From Formosa haliotis (GTDB lineage Bacteria; Bacteroidota; Bacteroidia; Flavobacteriales; Flavobacteriaceae), in the NCBI RefSeq assembly GCF_001685485.1, contig NZ_BDEL01000001.1, positions 1,299,501 to 1,363,500 on the forward strand: a stretch of DNA of 64,000 bases. The letters run 5' to 3'. A program made the position numbers and the translations under genes. Below, piece by piece: positions 29,465 through 38,927 of this stretch; the first letter of the stretch is position 1; every line of letters starts with the position of its first letter. The notes beneath the pieces are model-generated. The model was not told the origin of the DNA. It made no database searches and was given only the letters and a program-made list of their open reading frames with translations.

Positions 29465-31447
29465 TTATTTAAACTGTTTCACCCCTGCTTTTAACCATGC
29501 GTGATATTCCTCTGCATCTGGAGTATACCCTACTGGTTCCATTAAGTTACTTTCGTCATGGTTCATAAGCACGTAAAAAGGTTGCGAGTTCGCTTTGTAT
29601 TTTACAGCTTGTAACTCGCTCCATTTTTGGCCAATATACTTTAATTGCTTTCCTGGTTTTAATTGCGATTCTACAACCTCATCGGCTTCTAATTTTCGCT
29701 TATCGTCTACATACAACGAAATTAAAACCACATCATTTTTTAATATATTTAAGATTTCTGGTTCAGGCCATACATTTTGTTCCATTTTACGACAATTTAC
29801 ACAAGCCCAGCCTGTAAAATCTAACATTACAGGTTTACCTACTTGTTTAGCATAGGCTAAGCCTTTATCGTAATCGTTAAATGCCAATATATCGTGCGGA
29901 GCTAACAAATGCGCACCAGCTGGCAAGTCGCTATGTTCTGTAGTTGCCACGCCTCCGACTTTAGAATACCCAACACCATACGGTGATTCACTATACTCTA
30001 ATGGTGGTGGGAATGCACTAATTAAATTTAAAGGTGCTCCCCAAAGTCCCGGGATCATATAAATGGTAAAACTTAAAACAATTAGCCCTAAACTTAATCG
30101 CCCTACAGAAATATGTGTAAGTGGAGAATCGTGAGGTAATTGTATCTTTCCGAATAAATAAAACGCTAAAGTTCCAAATACAGCTATCCAAATGGCAATA
30201 AACACTTCGCGTTCTAAAAAATGGGTTTGTAACACCAAATCGGCCTGACTTAAAAATTTAAAAGCTAAAGCTAATTCTAAAAATCCTAGTACAACTTTTA
30301 CAGTATTTAGCCAGCCTCCAGATTTTGGCAACGAATTTAACCATCCAGGAAATGCTGCAAACAATGCAAAAGGCAAAGCAATAGCTAAAGAAAAGCCTAG
30401 CATACCTATTATTGGTGCTAAACCTCCTTTTGATGCTGCTTCTACTAATAAGGTTCCAACAATGGGCCCGGTACATGAAAATGAGACAATAGCCAAAGCT
30501 AAAGCCATAAAGAAAATACCAATTAATCCACCACGGTCTGCTTGAGAATCTACTTTATTAGCCCATGAGTTAGGTAGCATAATTTCGAAGGCTCCTAAAA
30601 AGGATACTGCAAACACTACCAACAGTATAAAGAAAATAATATTGAACCATACATTTGTTGCAAGTGCATTTAAAGCATCTGCTCCAAAAATTGCTGTTAC
30701 GGCAGTACCTAAAAGCACATAAATAATAATAATGCACACCCCATAAATAATGGCATTTTTTATCCCTACGGCCTTATTTTTACTTTGTTTGGTAAAGAAA
30801 CTTACCGTCATAGGAATCATTGGAAACACACACGGGGTTAGCAAAGCTGCAAATCCAGATAAGAAGGCAATAAAAAAGATACTGAACAACCCTTTTTTAT
30901 CAGCTTTCTTTTCTTCGGCTTTTATGTTTTTTACTAAAGCTTTATCCGTTTCCATTTCTGTTGGAGGCGCATGTGCTTGAGCAGATGATGCATTACCTTG
31001 ATCTTTTATATTGAACTCCAACTCCGCTTCAGTTGGCGGTAAACAGCGTGTGTCGTCACACACCATAAACTCAACAAATCCCGAAATGGTAGACGTGCCT
31101 GAGGTAACTTTTACGTTTTGTTTAAAAATGGCTTCACTTTCAAAAAATTTAATTTTCATACCAAACACAGGATCGTCTACAGTAAGACTTTCTCCTTCTG
31201 TAGTATTTCCTTCTATAGTAAAGTTTCCTGCACTATCGTCGTAAATAAATGTGGTGGGTATTGGGCCGTCTTCCGGAACTTCTTGCGAGTACAAGTGCCA
31301 ACCAATTTCTATTGTGGCTTTAGTGATTAAGTTATATTCGGTATCTGATATTTTCTCGACACTTGTGCTCCAGCTCACCGGGTCTAGAATTTGACTATTT
31401 ACAACACCAAAGGTAAAAAAAGCAAGAGCTATTAATATATTTTTCAT
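29465..31447 (-). CDS. dsbD: DsbD-type thiol:disulfide interchange protein
   Basis: 660 residues with the three DsbD parts. An exported N-terminal alpha domain (20-145) carries the cysteine pair CDDTRCLPP. About eight membrane segments (~190-470) include the conserved cysteines in [17 protein letters not shown] and [12 protein letters not shown]-terminal thioredoxin domain has the active site [11 protein letters not shown]. It carries electrons from cytoplasmic thioredoxin across the inner membrane to periplasmic thiol proteins. It is the last gene of a minus-strand run with a DsbD-alpha-like gene (14 bases apart) and an M16 peptidase. Three thioredoxin-fold proteins lie nearby. Confidence 0.93.
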   Translation of the reverse strand: MKNILIALAFFTFGVVNSQILDPVSWSTSVEKISDTEYNLITKATIEIGWHLYSQEVPEDGPIPTTFIYDDSAGNFTIEGNTTEGESLTVDDPVFGMKIKFFESEAIFKQNVKVTSGTSTISGFVEFMVCDDTRCLPPTEAELEFNIKDQGNASSAQAHAPPTEMETDKALVKNIKAEEKKADKKGLFSIFFIAFLSGFAALLTPCVFPMIPMTVSFFTKQSKNKAVGIKNAIIYGVCIIIIYVLLGTAVTAIFGADALNALATNVWFNIIFFILLVVFAVSFLGAFEIMLPNSWANKVDSQADRGGLIGIFFMALALAIVSFSCTGPIVGTLLVEAASKGGLAPIIGMLGFSLAIALPFALFAAFPGWLNSLPKSGGWLNTVKVVLGFLELALAFKFLSQADLVLQTHFLEREVFIAIWIAVFGTLAFYLFGKIQLPHDSPLTHISVGRLSLGLIVLSFTIYMIPGLWGAPLNLISAFPPPLEYSESPYGVGYSKVGGVATTEHSDLPAGAHLLAPHDILAFNDYDKGLAYAKQVGKPVMLDFTGWACVNCRKMEQNVWPEPEILNILKNDVVLISLYVDDKRKLEADEVVESQLKPGKQLKYIGQKWSELQAVKYKANSQPFYVLMNHDESNLMEPVGYTPDAEEYHAWLKAGVKQFK

Positions 31448-31461
31448 TGAAATAGAGCGCT

Positions 31462-31908
31462 TTATTCAATAATAAATTCTAGATCTACTTCAGTCGGAGG
31501 TAGGCAACGGCTATCATCGCATACCATAAATTCTACCGTGCCATTAACTTTAAATGGTGTGTTCGACTTTAATTTAATACGTTGTTTAAACACAGCTTTC
31601 GTATCAAAATATTTAATTTCCATTTCAAAAATAGGATCATCTATAGTATGTCCTTTTTCTTCAATGGTATTTCCTTTTTTTAAATATTTTCCATTACTTA
31701 CAAATGAGAAACGCGTAGGAATTGGTCCGTCGGCAGGTACGCTTTGTGAATACAAATGCCATCCTTCTTCAATACTTGCTGTTGCAAGTAATTCGTATTC
31801 TGAATCGGAAATTTTATTTACAGATGTGCTCCATTTTACAGGTTCTAATATTTGTGAATACCCTACTGAGGCTATTAATAGAGTGATAAGTACAATTAAT
31901 TTTTTCAT
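31462..31908 (-). CDS. Free-standing DsbD-alpha-like domain protein
   Basis: 148 residues with signal peptide [19 protein letters not shown]. It is closely related over its full length to the N-terminal domain of the next gene: [19 protein letters not shown] here against [19 protein letters not shown] there, and both carry [22 protein letters not shown] and the pair [18 protein letters not shown]. It is therefore a tandem duplication of the alpha domain without the membrane and thioredoxin parts. It could accept electrons from DsbD and pass them to a separate partner. It sits 21 bases after the M16 gene and 14 before DsbD. Confidence 0.88.
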   Translation of the reverse strand: MKKLIVLITLLIASVGYSQILEPVKWSTSVNKISDSEYELLATASIEEGWHLYSQSVPADGPIPTRFSFVSNGKYLKKGNTIEEKGHTIDDPIFEMEIKYFDTKAVFKQRIKLKSNTPFKVNGTVEFMVCDDSRCLPPTEVDLEFIIE

Positions 31909-31929
31909 GTGTTCTGGTTTAAAGTTAAA

Positions 31930-34740
31930 TTATAAAATAGGTTTAAACACCACTTGGTAGGATTGACCGCCATTTAAAATGTGTTTCGCCATATTTTGGA
32001 TGTCTGTTTTAGACATTTTCTTTACTATAGTAGTAAAATACTTAGGATCGTTTAAATTTTCATCAAATCTGTAATACCTAGTTAAAAGTTGCATATCGAA
32101 ACCATTTTTATTTTTTGCCTGCTCGTGCTCCTTTAAAAAGTTGATTCGTATTTTTTCTAGGTCGTCTTTATTAATGATCCCCTGTGCAATTTTCTCCAAT
32201 TCACCATTTACGATAGCAACCAAGTGATCTGCCATATCTGGATTACAGTCAAAGCTAAACGAAACGATTGCTTGCGATTGAGGTTGTCTTTCAAAACTTG
32301 CTCTAGCCGAAGGACTATACGCTCCGCCTTCTGCTTCTCTCACAGTTTCAGTAACTCGTAACTGTAAAATATCACCTAAGACATTAGTATAAATAACGTT
32401 GTTTCTAGAATATGGCAACTCTTTTTTATACACAATATTAACATTAGCTTTAGGCGCTTCCATGTCTATAAATATTTGCTTTTTTATTTGATTAGATACC
32501 CAGTCTACCCCAGTATCTTTATATTCTTCTTGGGTGTTTTTTGAAGGAATACTAGCAATATAAGTCTCTAAAAGTGGTTTTAATTGTGCTTCCTGAACAT
32601 CGCCTACGATAAAAAATTCAAAATCTGAAACATCGGAAAATCGTTCTTTATAAATGCGTTTTATTTTTTCAAAATCAATCTCATTAGCATAATCTTGATT
32701 AAAAATGCGCTTAATAGGATGCTGCTCACCAAATACGGTAACCAAAAGGCTATCTTTCATTTGATTACTTACATTTTTACTTTTACGTATTAAATAACTG
32801 TCTATATTACTTTTTAAAACATTAAAAGCATCTGCATCAAAACGTGGTTTTACGAAGTGTAAATTGACTAACTGTAACATGGTTTCTACATCTGTAGTGG
32901 TAGACTCTCCCGACAAAGATTCACTTATCTCACCTAGCCCAATCGAAACTTTTGCAGACTTCCCCGTTAATACTTTTTTTAAATCTACTGCAGAAAAATC
33001 TCCTAAACCAGACATTTGCACTAGACTTCCAACCATAGAAGCTGAAGGCAAATCGCTATCTGGTAAAAGCGATGTACCACCATAACTTAAAGCCTGCATA
33101 GACACCTTATCTTTCTGTTTATCGACAAATTTATAATGCACTTTTACACCATTACTTAATAAAAAAGTAGTGGCAGAAATAGCTTGGTCTTGTTTTACAG
33201 TTGTAATTGTACCTGGATTAATTTGTACTCCAGACAATAAGGAGGCATCTCCCAAATTCTCGACATAAGGTGTAATTGTTTGGTTGCTCTCTACATCCTT
33301 AATAATGGCTTGTGCTTGTTCTTTATTTAAATTATCCTGCCCCTGCACACCGGTTACATTTATAAACCTGTTCTCTTCGATATACATTTGTTTTAATCCA
33401 TCATGTAAATCTTTTATAGTAAGGTGACTTAAAATTTGCTGTGCAATATCGTACTCTTGCTCTAAATCGCGCATACTAGCCTTAGACAAGTAGTTATTTT
33501 GCATTACATTTTCAATCTGCTTATGGCTAACCTCATCCTTTTTAGCAAGCCTATTTTTATACGATGTATGATATCGTACAATTGCTCTATCTAATTCAGA
33601 TTGCGTAAATCCAAATGTTACACCACGTTGTACTTCGGTTAAAACCTCATTAAATGCTTCTTTTTGCAAGTTTGGTTTTGGACTTAATGCAACATAAAAG
33701 TAATTGGTAGTTCGTGTTAAACTAGCAAAACCTACCCGTGCAGATAAAAATGATGCATCTGGGTGCTGTGCTTGTTCTATAATTCTAGAAGATAACATAC
33801 TGGTTACCATAGACCGAATTAAACTTGTTCTAAAATGAGAAACTGTTTCTGGTTCTTGAGTTTTTTCTTGTCGAATTCCTAAACGAATAGATGCTGAGGA
33901 TACTTCTGGATCTGTAGCTAAACTAAAACCTAAGGCTTTAGTTTCAGGAATAGTTATAATATAGCGTTCCTTTGGATTTTCGACTGCTGGAATATTTGAA
34001 AATTTTTCTATGATTTTTTGTTCCATTTCAACAATATCAAAATCCCCTATTACTGCTATAGCTTGTAAATCTGTACGGTACCAATCGTGATAAAAGTCGC
34101 GTAATGCTTTATAATCGAACTCTTCTACGACCGACATTAATCCAATAGGCATACGTGCTGCATACTTAGAATTATTATAGGTTGTTTGCAATGTTTTGTC
34201 TAAAATACGCTTAGCTCCATTTTGCCCCGTACGCCATTCTTCTTTAATAACCCCGCGTTCTGCATCTATCTCCGCATCGGTTAATAATAAGTAATTAGAC
34301 CAATCGTGCAATACTGTTAAGCAAGTATCTACTAACCCCTCTTTTGTTGGAATATTGTTTAGGTTATACACTGTTTCATCGAAACTTGTATATGCATTTA
34401 TATCTTTACCAAATACAGCTCCATGTTTTTGTAACGTGTTTAATATCCCTTTTCCTGGGAAGCTTTCTGTCCCATTAAACGCCATATGTTCTAAGAAATG
34501 TGCTAAACCACTCTGGTCTTCGTTCTCTAGAATAGAACCCACATTTTGGATAATATAATAACTAGCCACATCTTTAACCACATTGGTACTTTTAATATAA
34601 TATGTAAGTCCATTGGGTAGAACGCCTTTTGTTATTGTCTTATCGGTGGGCATGAGATCTTCATCTTGCCATATCCGTTCTTGTCCATAACTAGACAATA
34701 CAATAAATAAGGTGCTAAATACGATTAAAATGTGTTTCAT
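31930..34740 (-). CDS. M16 family zinc metallopeptidase (two-lobed)
   Basis: 936 residues with signal peptide MKHILIVFSTLFIVLSSYGQ. The inverted zinc motif HxxEH is at H81-E84-H85 (AHFLEHMAFNG), and the downstream glutamate lies in EIDAERGVIKEEWR. Two tandem halves, each with an active-like and an inactive-like M16 domain, give the full clam-shell length. It should digest peptides inside the periplasm. It is followed by the DsbD-alpha and DsbD genes in one operon. A candidate ECF-sigma promoter lies at 34986-35013, about 245 bases upstream, with a hairpin in the leader. Confidence 0.94.
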   Translation of the reverse strand: MKHILIVFSTLFIVLSSYGQERIWQDEDLMPTDKTITKGVLPNGLTYYIKSTNVVKDVASYYIIQNVGSILENEDQSGLAHFLEHMAFNGTESFPGKGILNTLQKHGAVFGKDINAYTSFDETVYNLNNIPTKEGLVDTCLTVLHDWSNYLLLTDAEIDAERGVIKEEWRTGQNGAKRILDKTLQTTYNNSKYAARMPIGLMSVVEEFDYKALRDFYHDWYRTDLQAIAVIGDFDIVEMEQKIIEKFSNIPAVENPKERYIITIPETKALGFSLATDPEVSSASIRLGIRQEKTQEPETVSHFRTSLIRSMVTSMLSSRIIEQAQHPDASFLSARVGFASLTRTTNYFYVALSPKPNLQKEAFNEVLTEVQRGVTFGFTQSELDRAIVRYHTSYKNRLAKKDEVSHKQIENVMQNNYLSKASMRDLEQEYDIAQQILSHLTIKDLHDGLKQMYIEENRFINVTGVQGQDNLNKEQAQAIIKDVESNQTITPYVENLGDASLLSGVQINPGTITTVKQDQAISATTFLLSNGVKVHYKFVDKQKDKVSMQALSYGGTSLLPDSDLPSASMVGSLVQMSGLGDFSAVDLKKVLTGKSAKVSIGLGEISESLSGESTTTDVETMLQLVNLHFVKPRFDADAFNVLKSNIDSYLIRKSKNVSNQMKDSLLVTVFGEQHPIKRIFNQDYANEIDFEKIKRIYKERFSDVSDFEFFIVGDVQEAQLKPLLETYIASIPSKNTQEEYKDTGVDWVSNQIKKQIFIDMEAPKANVNIVYKKELPYSRNNVIYTNVLGDILQLRVTETVREAEGGAYSPSARASFERQPQSQAIVSFSFDCNPDMADHLVAIVNGELEKIAQGIINKDDLEKIRINFLKEHEQAKNKNGFDMQLLTRYYRFDENLNDPKYFTTIVKKMSKTDIQNMAKHILNGGQSYQVVFKPIL

Positions 34741-34811
34741 GATTTTATATTGAGATGTATTAGTTATATGTTAGAGTAATAGTTGACACCTATAAGATTC
34801 TTTTAAAAATT

Positions 34812-34841
34812 AAAGAGGACCGTTAAGTAGCAGTCCTCTTT
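34812..34841 (-). terminator. Hairpin in the leader of the M16/DsbD operon
   Basis: AAAGAGGAC (34812-34820) pairs with GTCCTCTTT (34833-34841), 12-base loop, with a partly T-rich tail on the minus strand. It lies between the candidate promoter (34986-35013) and the M16 start (34740). It is either a second terminator for the upstream operon or an attenuator in the leader. Confidence 0.5.
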
Positions 34842-34985
34842 TTCCTTTTCTGTTTTGAGAGACTAATTCAAAATCTATACATAATTTTAGTGTGTACACA
34901 CTAAAATAATTTTGTTCTCTTAGTATTCAGTTTTCCAGTTAAACCAACTTATATAAGAACATCAATCTTACCGTACATTAAATAA

Positions 34986-35013
34986 GACGCTATAAAACAA
35001 CAATAGAGTGACA
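34986..35013 (-). promoter_or_regulatory. Candidate ECF-sigma promoter D (TGTCAC-N17-GCGTC)
   Basis: On the minus strand TGTCAC (35008-35013) is followed after exactly 17 bases by GCGTC (34986-34990), with a seven-T tract 7 bases upstream. Three other copies in the window share the same spacing. It faces the M16/DsbD-alpha/DsbD operon. Confidence 0.6.
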
Positions 35014-35040
35014 GCTTCTTAAAAAAACTAACACTCTATT
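35002..35040 (-). terminator. Terminator-like hairpin overlapping promoter D
   Basis: AATAGAGTG (35002-35010) pairs with CACTCTATT (35032-35040), just after the stop of the second M16 gene. One arm overlaps the TGTCAC element of candidate promoter D, so the end of one transcript and the start of the next are interlaced. Confidence 0.45.
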
Positions 35041-35064
35041 ATTATTTTAACAAATTAGTTGTGA

Positions 35065-37878
35065 TTATTCGGATGCCGATTCTGGCAAGAAAATAAAATC
35101 TAAAACTTTGGCATTACTTAAAAAATAATTCGCCGCATTTTGAATATCCTCTGTAGTGACTTGGTCCAGAATATCATCAAAATACATCGGAGCCATCATA
35201 TTTTCTCCATACGTATAATACGTTTCTAAAGCTGTCATCCAAAAATCATTAGTTTGTAGGTTACCTGGTCTAGCTTTCTTCACATTTAATACAACTTTGT
35301 CTAAATCTGATTGCTTTACTTCTTTTTGTATGTGTTCTAACTCTTGATACACTAACGTCCTTAAATGCTCGGCATTATTGGGATCGCAACTAAACGATAT
35401 ATCCATACTTAATTTAGGAATTGGCATGCGACTAGTGTTAGTATTTACGCCTATAGCATAAACGCCTCCTTCTTTTTCGCGTATATTTTCCAGAAACCTG
35501 ATGTTTAGGATATCATCTAAAAGGCTATGATAAACCATTCGTGCTCTATTATAAGTGATAGGCTCATCTTCCATTTTAATAACCACAGTAGCCATAGGGG
35601 CTTCATTTGGAACTGAGAAACGGTATGTATGTTTACCTTTCGGGAAATAATTTTCTAAAAGCTGATAATCTTCTTTTTCACCCTCTCCTTGTATAGCCCC
35701 AATATATTTTTTAACCATTGTCCTAACGGTATCTAAAGGCGCGTCACCAATCATATAAAACGTAAAGTCACTAGCATTGTTAAAACGTTCTTTATAAATT
35801 TCTTTCGCTCTATTAAAATCCATCTGATCTAAATAAGCTTTATTGAACTCAAAATAACGCGGGTCTCCATTGGCAACTACTTTACGATACTTATTGCCTA
35901 TTAAGACATTCGGATTTTTTGAAGGATTTTCTATCCCTTTATAGTTATTTGCCATAATTGTATTAAAAATATCCTCATCAAATCTTGGAGCCTCAAAACG
36001 CATATATACTAATTGAAACATGCTTTCGATATCTTTATTTGCAGCACTAGCCAACACGTATTCTTGATAAGCACTTAACTTTACCTTTGAAGTCGCAGAA
36101 TTATCGGTCATAATATTACTATAACTCTGTGGGTCTAAATCGCCAATTCCGTATTTATTTGCAAGGCTAACAGTGTTAAAAGAGGGTATATCGTCTACGG
36201 CATAGAGTGAAGAACCACCGGCACTAATGGCTTTTAGTTCAATATGATTTTTTTTATACGTACTGTATTTATAAACGACTTTAGCTCCATTAGACAGTTT
36301 CCATTCTATGGCTTTAAAATCACGCATTATGTTTTCACTAACAATCGCTCCACCTTCTGGCTCATTTTCTAACAAAGCCAGATCTAATTTTTTAAAATCC
36401 ACATAAGGCTCTAAGGTTGTGTGTTCAACCTCATACATTATCTTTTGTATATCTTGGAGATTTGGTAATTCTAAATCAGTTTTATCGGGGGCAGTAATAG
36501 TAAACACCCGGTTTTTTTTAGTTAAATACTGGTTAATTACCTCAGACACTTCTTGCCTTGTAATTGTAGGAATAACAGTTTTTGTAAAATTATAATCAAA
36601 GTCTTTTGAAGAGACCGCTACACCATCTAAATAGGCTGCTTTAATTCTCGCTCCATAAGCATCTGATTTACTTACCCGCGAATTTTTATGCGAAGCCTCA
36701 TTTTTGTTTATTAATTTTGTTTTTAACTGCTCTATTTCCTGTTCTGTAAAACCATATTGTACCACACGTTGAATTTCTGTATAAACAGCTTTTAAAGCAG
36801 CTTCAACTTGCCCATCTTTGGCCACAAGACTCAAATTAAAGGCTTTATAATTTTTTTCAAAATCGGTATAAACAGCACGCGCATACGAATATGGTAAATT
36901 GGGGTTCCTTAAAGCTTCTGTATACCTGTTGGCCATTAATTTCATAAAAAATGTATGTACAAACAGCGCTCTTAATTGTGCTTGCGAGTTGTCTTTTTTA
37001 TAAAATTGTCTAATTTCTAAATTTAATTTAGTTTCCCTAACTTCTTTATCTTTTGCAATTTTAAACAAAGGATCTTTATTCTCGGGAATAGTTACATACG
37101 TTCGTAGCTTAGGAGTTTTAATGGCTGGAATTTGAGCGAACCTATTTTTAATTTTAGCTTCTACCTCATCAACATTAAAGTCACCAATCACACTTATGGC
37201 TTGCAAATCTGTACGGCACCAATCGTTGTAAAAATTTCTTAGGGATGAGTATTTAAAATTTTTAACGATATCCATACTTCCTAAAGGATCGCGTTTGGAG
37301 TAAATACTATAATTATAACGTACATCTTTTAACTGCTTGTCAAACCTATAATTGGCCGTATATAATTGCCTCCATTCTTCTTGAATAACTTTACGTTCGG
37401 CATCAATTTCACTTGCATCTAAAGTGAGATTATTACACCAATCACTAAGAATTAATAAACATGAATCGAGAACTTTTTCGTTGGTAATAGGAACACGACT
37501 TAAATTATATACGGTTTCATTTGTAGACGTATAGGCATTAATCTCACTACCAAATTTCACACCTTTATTTTCAAGCCAATCAATCATACTATTTCCTGGA
37601 AAATGCGATGTTCCATTAAAAGCCATATGCTCTAGAAAATGGGCTAAACCATGCTGCTTATCATTTTCTAAAACTGAGCCCACGTTTTGATATAGATAAA
37701 AACTAGCCTTTCCTTTAGGAGTTGTATTTTGTTTAATATAATAGGTTAAACCATTGGGCAGGGTTCCTATTCTAAACGAAGGATCGAATGGTACTTTCTG
37801 AGATAAATCGACCCCGTTTTGAGCTGCACCAATTATCGAAAAAAGCATTATAAAATGTAGACATAAAAATTTAGGCAT
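35065..37878 (-). CDS. M16 family zinc metallopeptidase (second copy)
   Basis: 937 residues, almost the same length as the 31930-34740 paralogue. The N-terminus is hydrophobic (LHFIMLFSIIGAAQ), a probable signal peptide. The zinc motif H80-E83-H84 lies in AHFLEHMAFNG and the third ligand region is EIDAERKVIQEEWR. The C-terminal half has RFLENIREKEGGVYAIG, typical of the second lobe that closes on peptide substrates. It is the last gene of the run beginning with three thioredoxin-fold genes and a trypsin-like protease, followed by a terminator-like hairpin. Likely a periplasmic oligopeptidase. Confidence 0.94.
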   Translation of the reverse strand: MPKFLCLHFIMLFSIIGAAQNGVDLSQKVPFDPSFRIGTLPNGLTYYIKQNTTPKGKASFYLYQNVGSVLENDKQHGLAHFLEHMAFNGTSHFPGNSMIDWLENKGVKFGSEINAYTSTNETVYNLSRVPITNEKVLDSCLLILSDWCNNLTLDASEIDAERKVIQEEWRQLYTANYRFDKQLKDVRYNYSIYSKRDPLGSMDIVKNFKYSSLRNFYNDWCRTDLQAISVIGDFNVDEVEAKIKNRFAQIPAIKTPKLRTYVTIPENKDPLFKIAKDKEVRETKLNLEIRQFYKKDNSQAQLRALFVHTFFMKLMANRYTEALRNPNLPYSYARAVYTDFEKNYKAFNLSLVAKDGQVEAALKAVYTEIQRVVQYGFTEQEIEQLKTKLINKNEASHKNSRVSKSDAYGARIKAAYLDGVAVSSKDFDYNFTKTVIPTITRQEVSEVINQYLTKKNRVFTITAPDKTDLELPNLQDIQKIMYEVEHTTLEPYVDFKKLDLALLENEPEGGAIVSENIMRDFKAIEWKLSNGAKVVYKYSTYKKNHIELKAISAGGSSLYAVDDIPSFNTVSLANKYGIGDLDPQSYSNIMTDNSATSKVKLSAYQEYVLASAANKDIESMFQLVYMRFEAPRFDEDIFNTIMANNYKGIENPSKNPNVLIGNKYRKVVANGDPRYFEFNKAYLDQMDFNRAKEIYKERFNNASDFTFYMIGDAPLDTVRTMVKKYIGAIQGEGEKEDYQLLENYFPKGKHTYRFSVPNEAPMATVVIKMEDEPITYNRARMVYHSLLDDILNIRFLENIREKEGGVYAIGVNTNTSRMPIPKLSMDISFSCDPNNAEHLRTLVYQELEHIQKEVKQSDLDKVVLNVKKARPGNLQTNDFWMTALETYYTYGENMMAPMYFDDILDQVTTEDIQNAANYFLSNAKVLDFIFLPESASE

Positions 37879-37920
37879 AGAATTATATATAAGAGGTCAT
37901 ACTTATTAGAACAAGAAGGT

Positions 37921-37946
37921 ATAGACGTTTATTTATAAACGTCTAT
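37921..37946. repeat. Perfect 11-bp hairpin between protease genes
   Basis: ATAGACGTTTA (37921-37931) pairs exactly with TAAACGTCTAT (37936-37946), 4-base loop, in the gap between the trypsin-like and the M16 genes. No U-tract follows, so mRNA processing or partial attenuation within the operon is more likely than full termination. Confidence 0.6.
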
Positions 37947-37976
37947 ATGCTTTAAATTGAAAAAATATCTGAAAGG

Positions 37977-38879
37977 TTAATTCCCTTTATGTAATAGGTT
38001 TAAAAGACTAGAGGCAGGAATCGTAGCTTTAAGAACCATTTGGGTTCTCGCAGGGTTATCAGAATGATTCAAGGTTTTGGTATAGCATACTGTTGCTATA
38101 ACATTTCCAAATTGATCGATTATAGCGGCGCCACTAGACCCCGCAGCATAATCTGCCGAGATAGCCATAATATTTCTGTATCCACCTATTTTAAGTTCAC
38201 TAAATTTATCGGTTACCATACCAGAGGCAAAAGCATAATAATAACCTTTTGGATTACTAACTATATATACGGGATCGCCGATTTCGGCATCTTTAGTTGC
38301 AACCGTTAAGGCCGGAAGCTCCTTGCCTTTTGGGTCTATTTTTAAAATCGCTAAATCGTTGGTTTTATCGGCCGCCAATACTGCTTTTACAGGGAAAACA
38401 GTGCCATCTTTCATCATAACAACCAACACATCGCGTGCTTTGGTATTTTTACTATAAACAAAACCGCTAACTACATGATAGTTTGTTACAATTATACCTT
38501 CCGAATCTATAATATAACCAGATGCAGGATAGGTATTTATATCCTTATGCGCTTTTCCATTTTTACCTACTCTCTTAGTTATACCTACTGGAGACACAAT
38601 TACTGCTGCTTCTGATACGCGTTTATAGATTTCACTTGGGCTTAAATTTTTCTTTTGCATTGATTTAAGGTTAATATCTATTGGATTATAACCTTTTGCT
38701 TTTAACATCGTAGACAACGAATCTCCAGACACCACATCACCTGCGTTTATCAACTTTTCGGCCTCTAACTTCAAACCTACTTTATAAGTTGATATACTAT
38801 TTTTATATAATTCTTGAGCTTGAATAGAGCCGACTAAAAAGGTTAAGATTAGAAAAATTGTTTTTGAAAAATGTTTCAT
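37977..38879 (-). CDS. Trypsin-like serine protease (S1C/HtrA-like fold, no PDZ)
   Basis: 300 residues with signal peptide MKHFSKTIFLILTFLVGSIQA. The catalytic triad is legible: His ~135 (VTNYHVVSG), Asp ~175 (KTNDLAILKID) and Ser ~249 (AAGSSGAAI). It ends shortly after the protease domain, so it lacks the PDZ domains of HtrA/DegP. The ~90-residue N-terminal segment is unassigned. It sits between the thioredoxin-fold genes and an M16 peptidase, which suggests endoproteolytic cutting before oligopeptide digestion. Confidence 0.88.
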   Translation of the reverse strand: MKHFSKTIFLILTFLVGSIQAQELYKNSISTYKVGLKLEAEKLINAGDVVSGDSLSTMLKAKGYNPIDINLKSMQKKNLSPSEIYKRVSEAAVIVSPVGITKRVGKNGKAHKDINTYPASGYIIDSEGIIVTNYHVVSGFVYSKNTKARDVLVVMMKDGTVFPVKAVLAADKTNDLAILKIDPKGKELPALTVATKDAEIGDPVYIVSNPKGYYYAFASGMVTDKFSELKIGGYRNIMAISADYAAGSSGAAIIDQFGNVIATVCYTKTLNHSDNPARTQMVLKATIPASSLLNLLHKGN

Positions 38880-38927
38880 AATAATGAATTAATCGTGTAT
38901 TTGATTGATTTAGTTTGCTACTGGAAA

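Noticed and set aside
30258..30476. 72-residue minus-strand ORF inside dsbD
   Set aside because: Overlapping out-of-frame shadow of the membrane region of dsbD without its own features.
31538..31960. 140-residue plus-strand ORF opposite the DsbD-alpha-like gene
   Set aside because: Fully antisense to a gene with clear paralogy and a signal peptide; no independent support.
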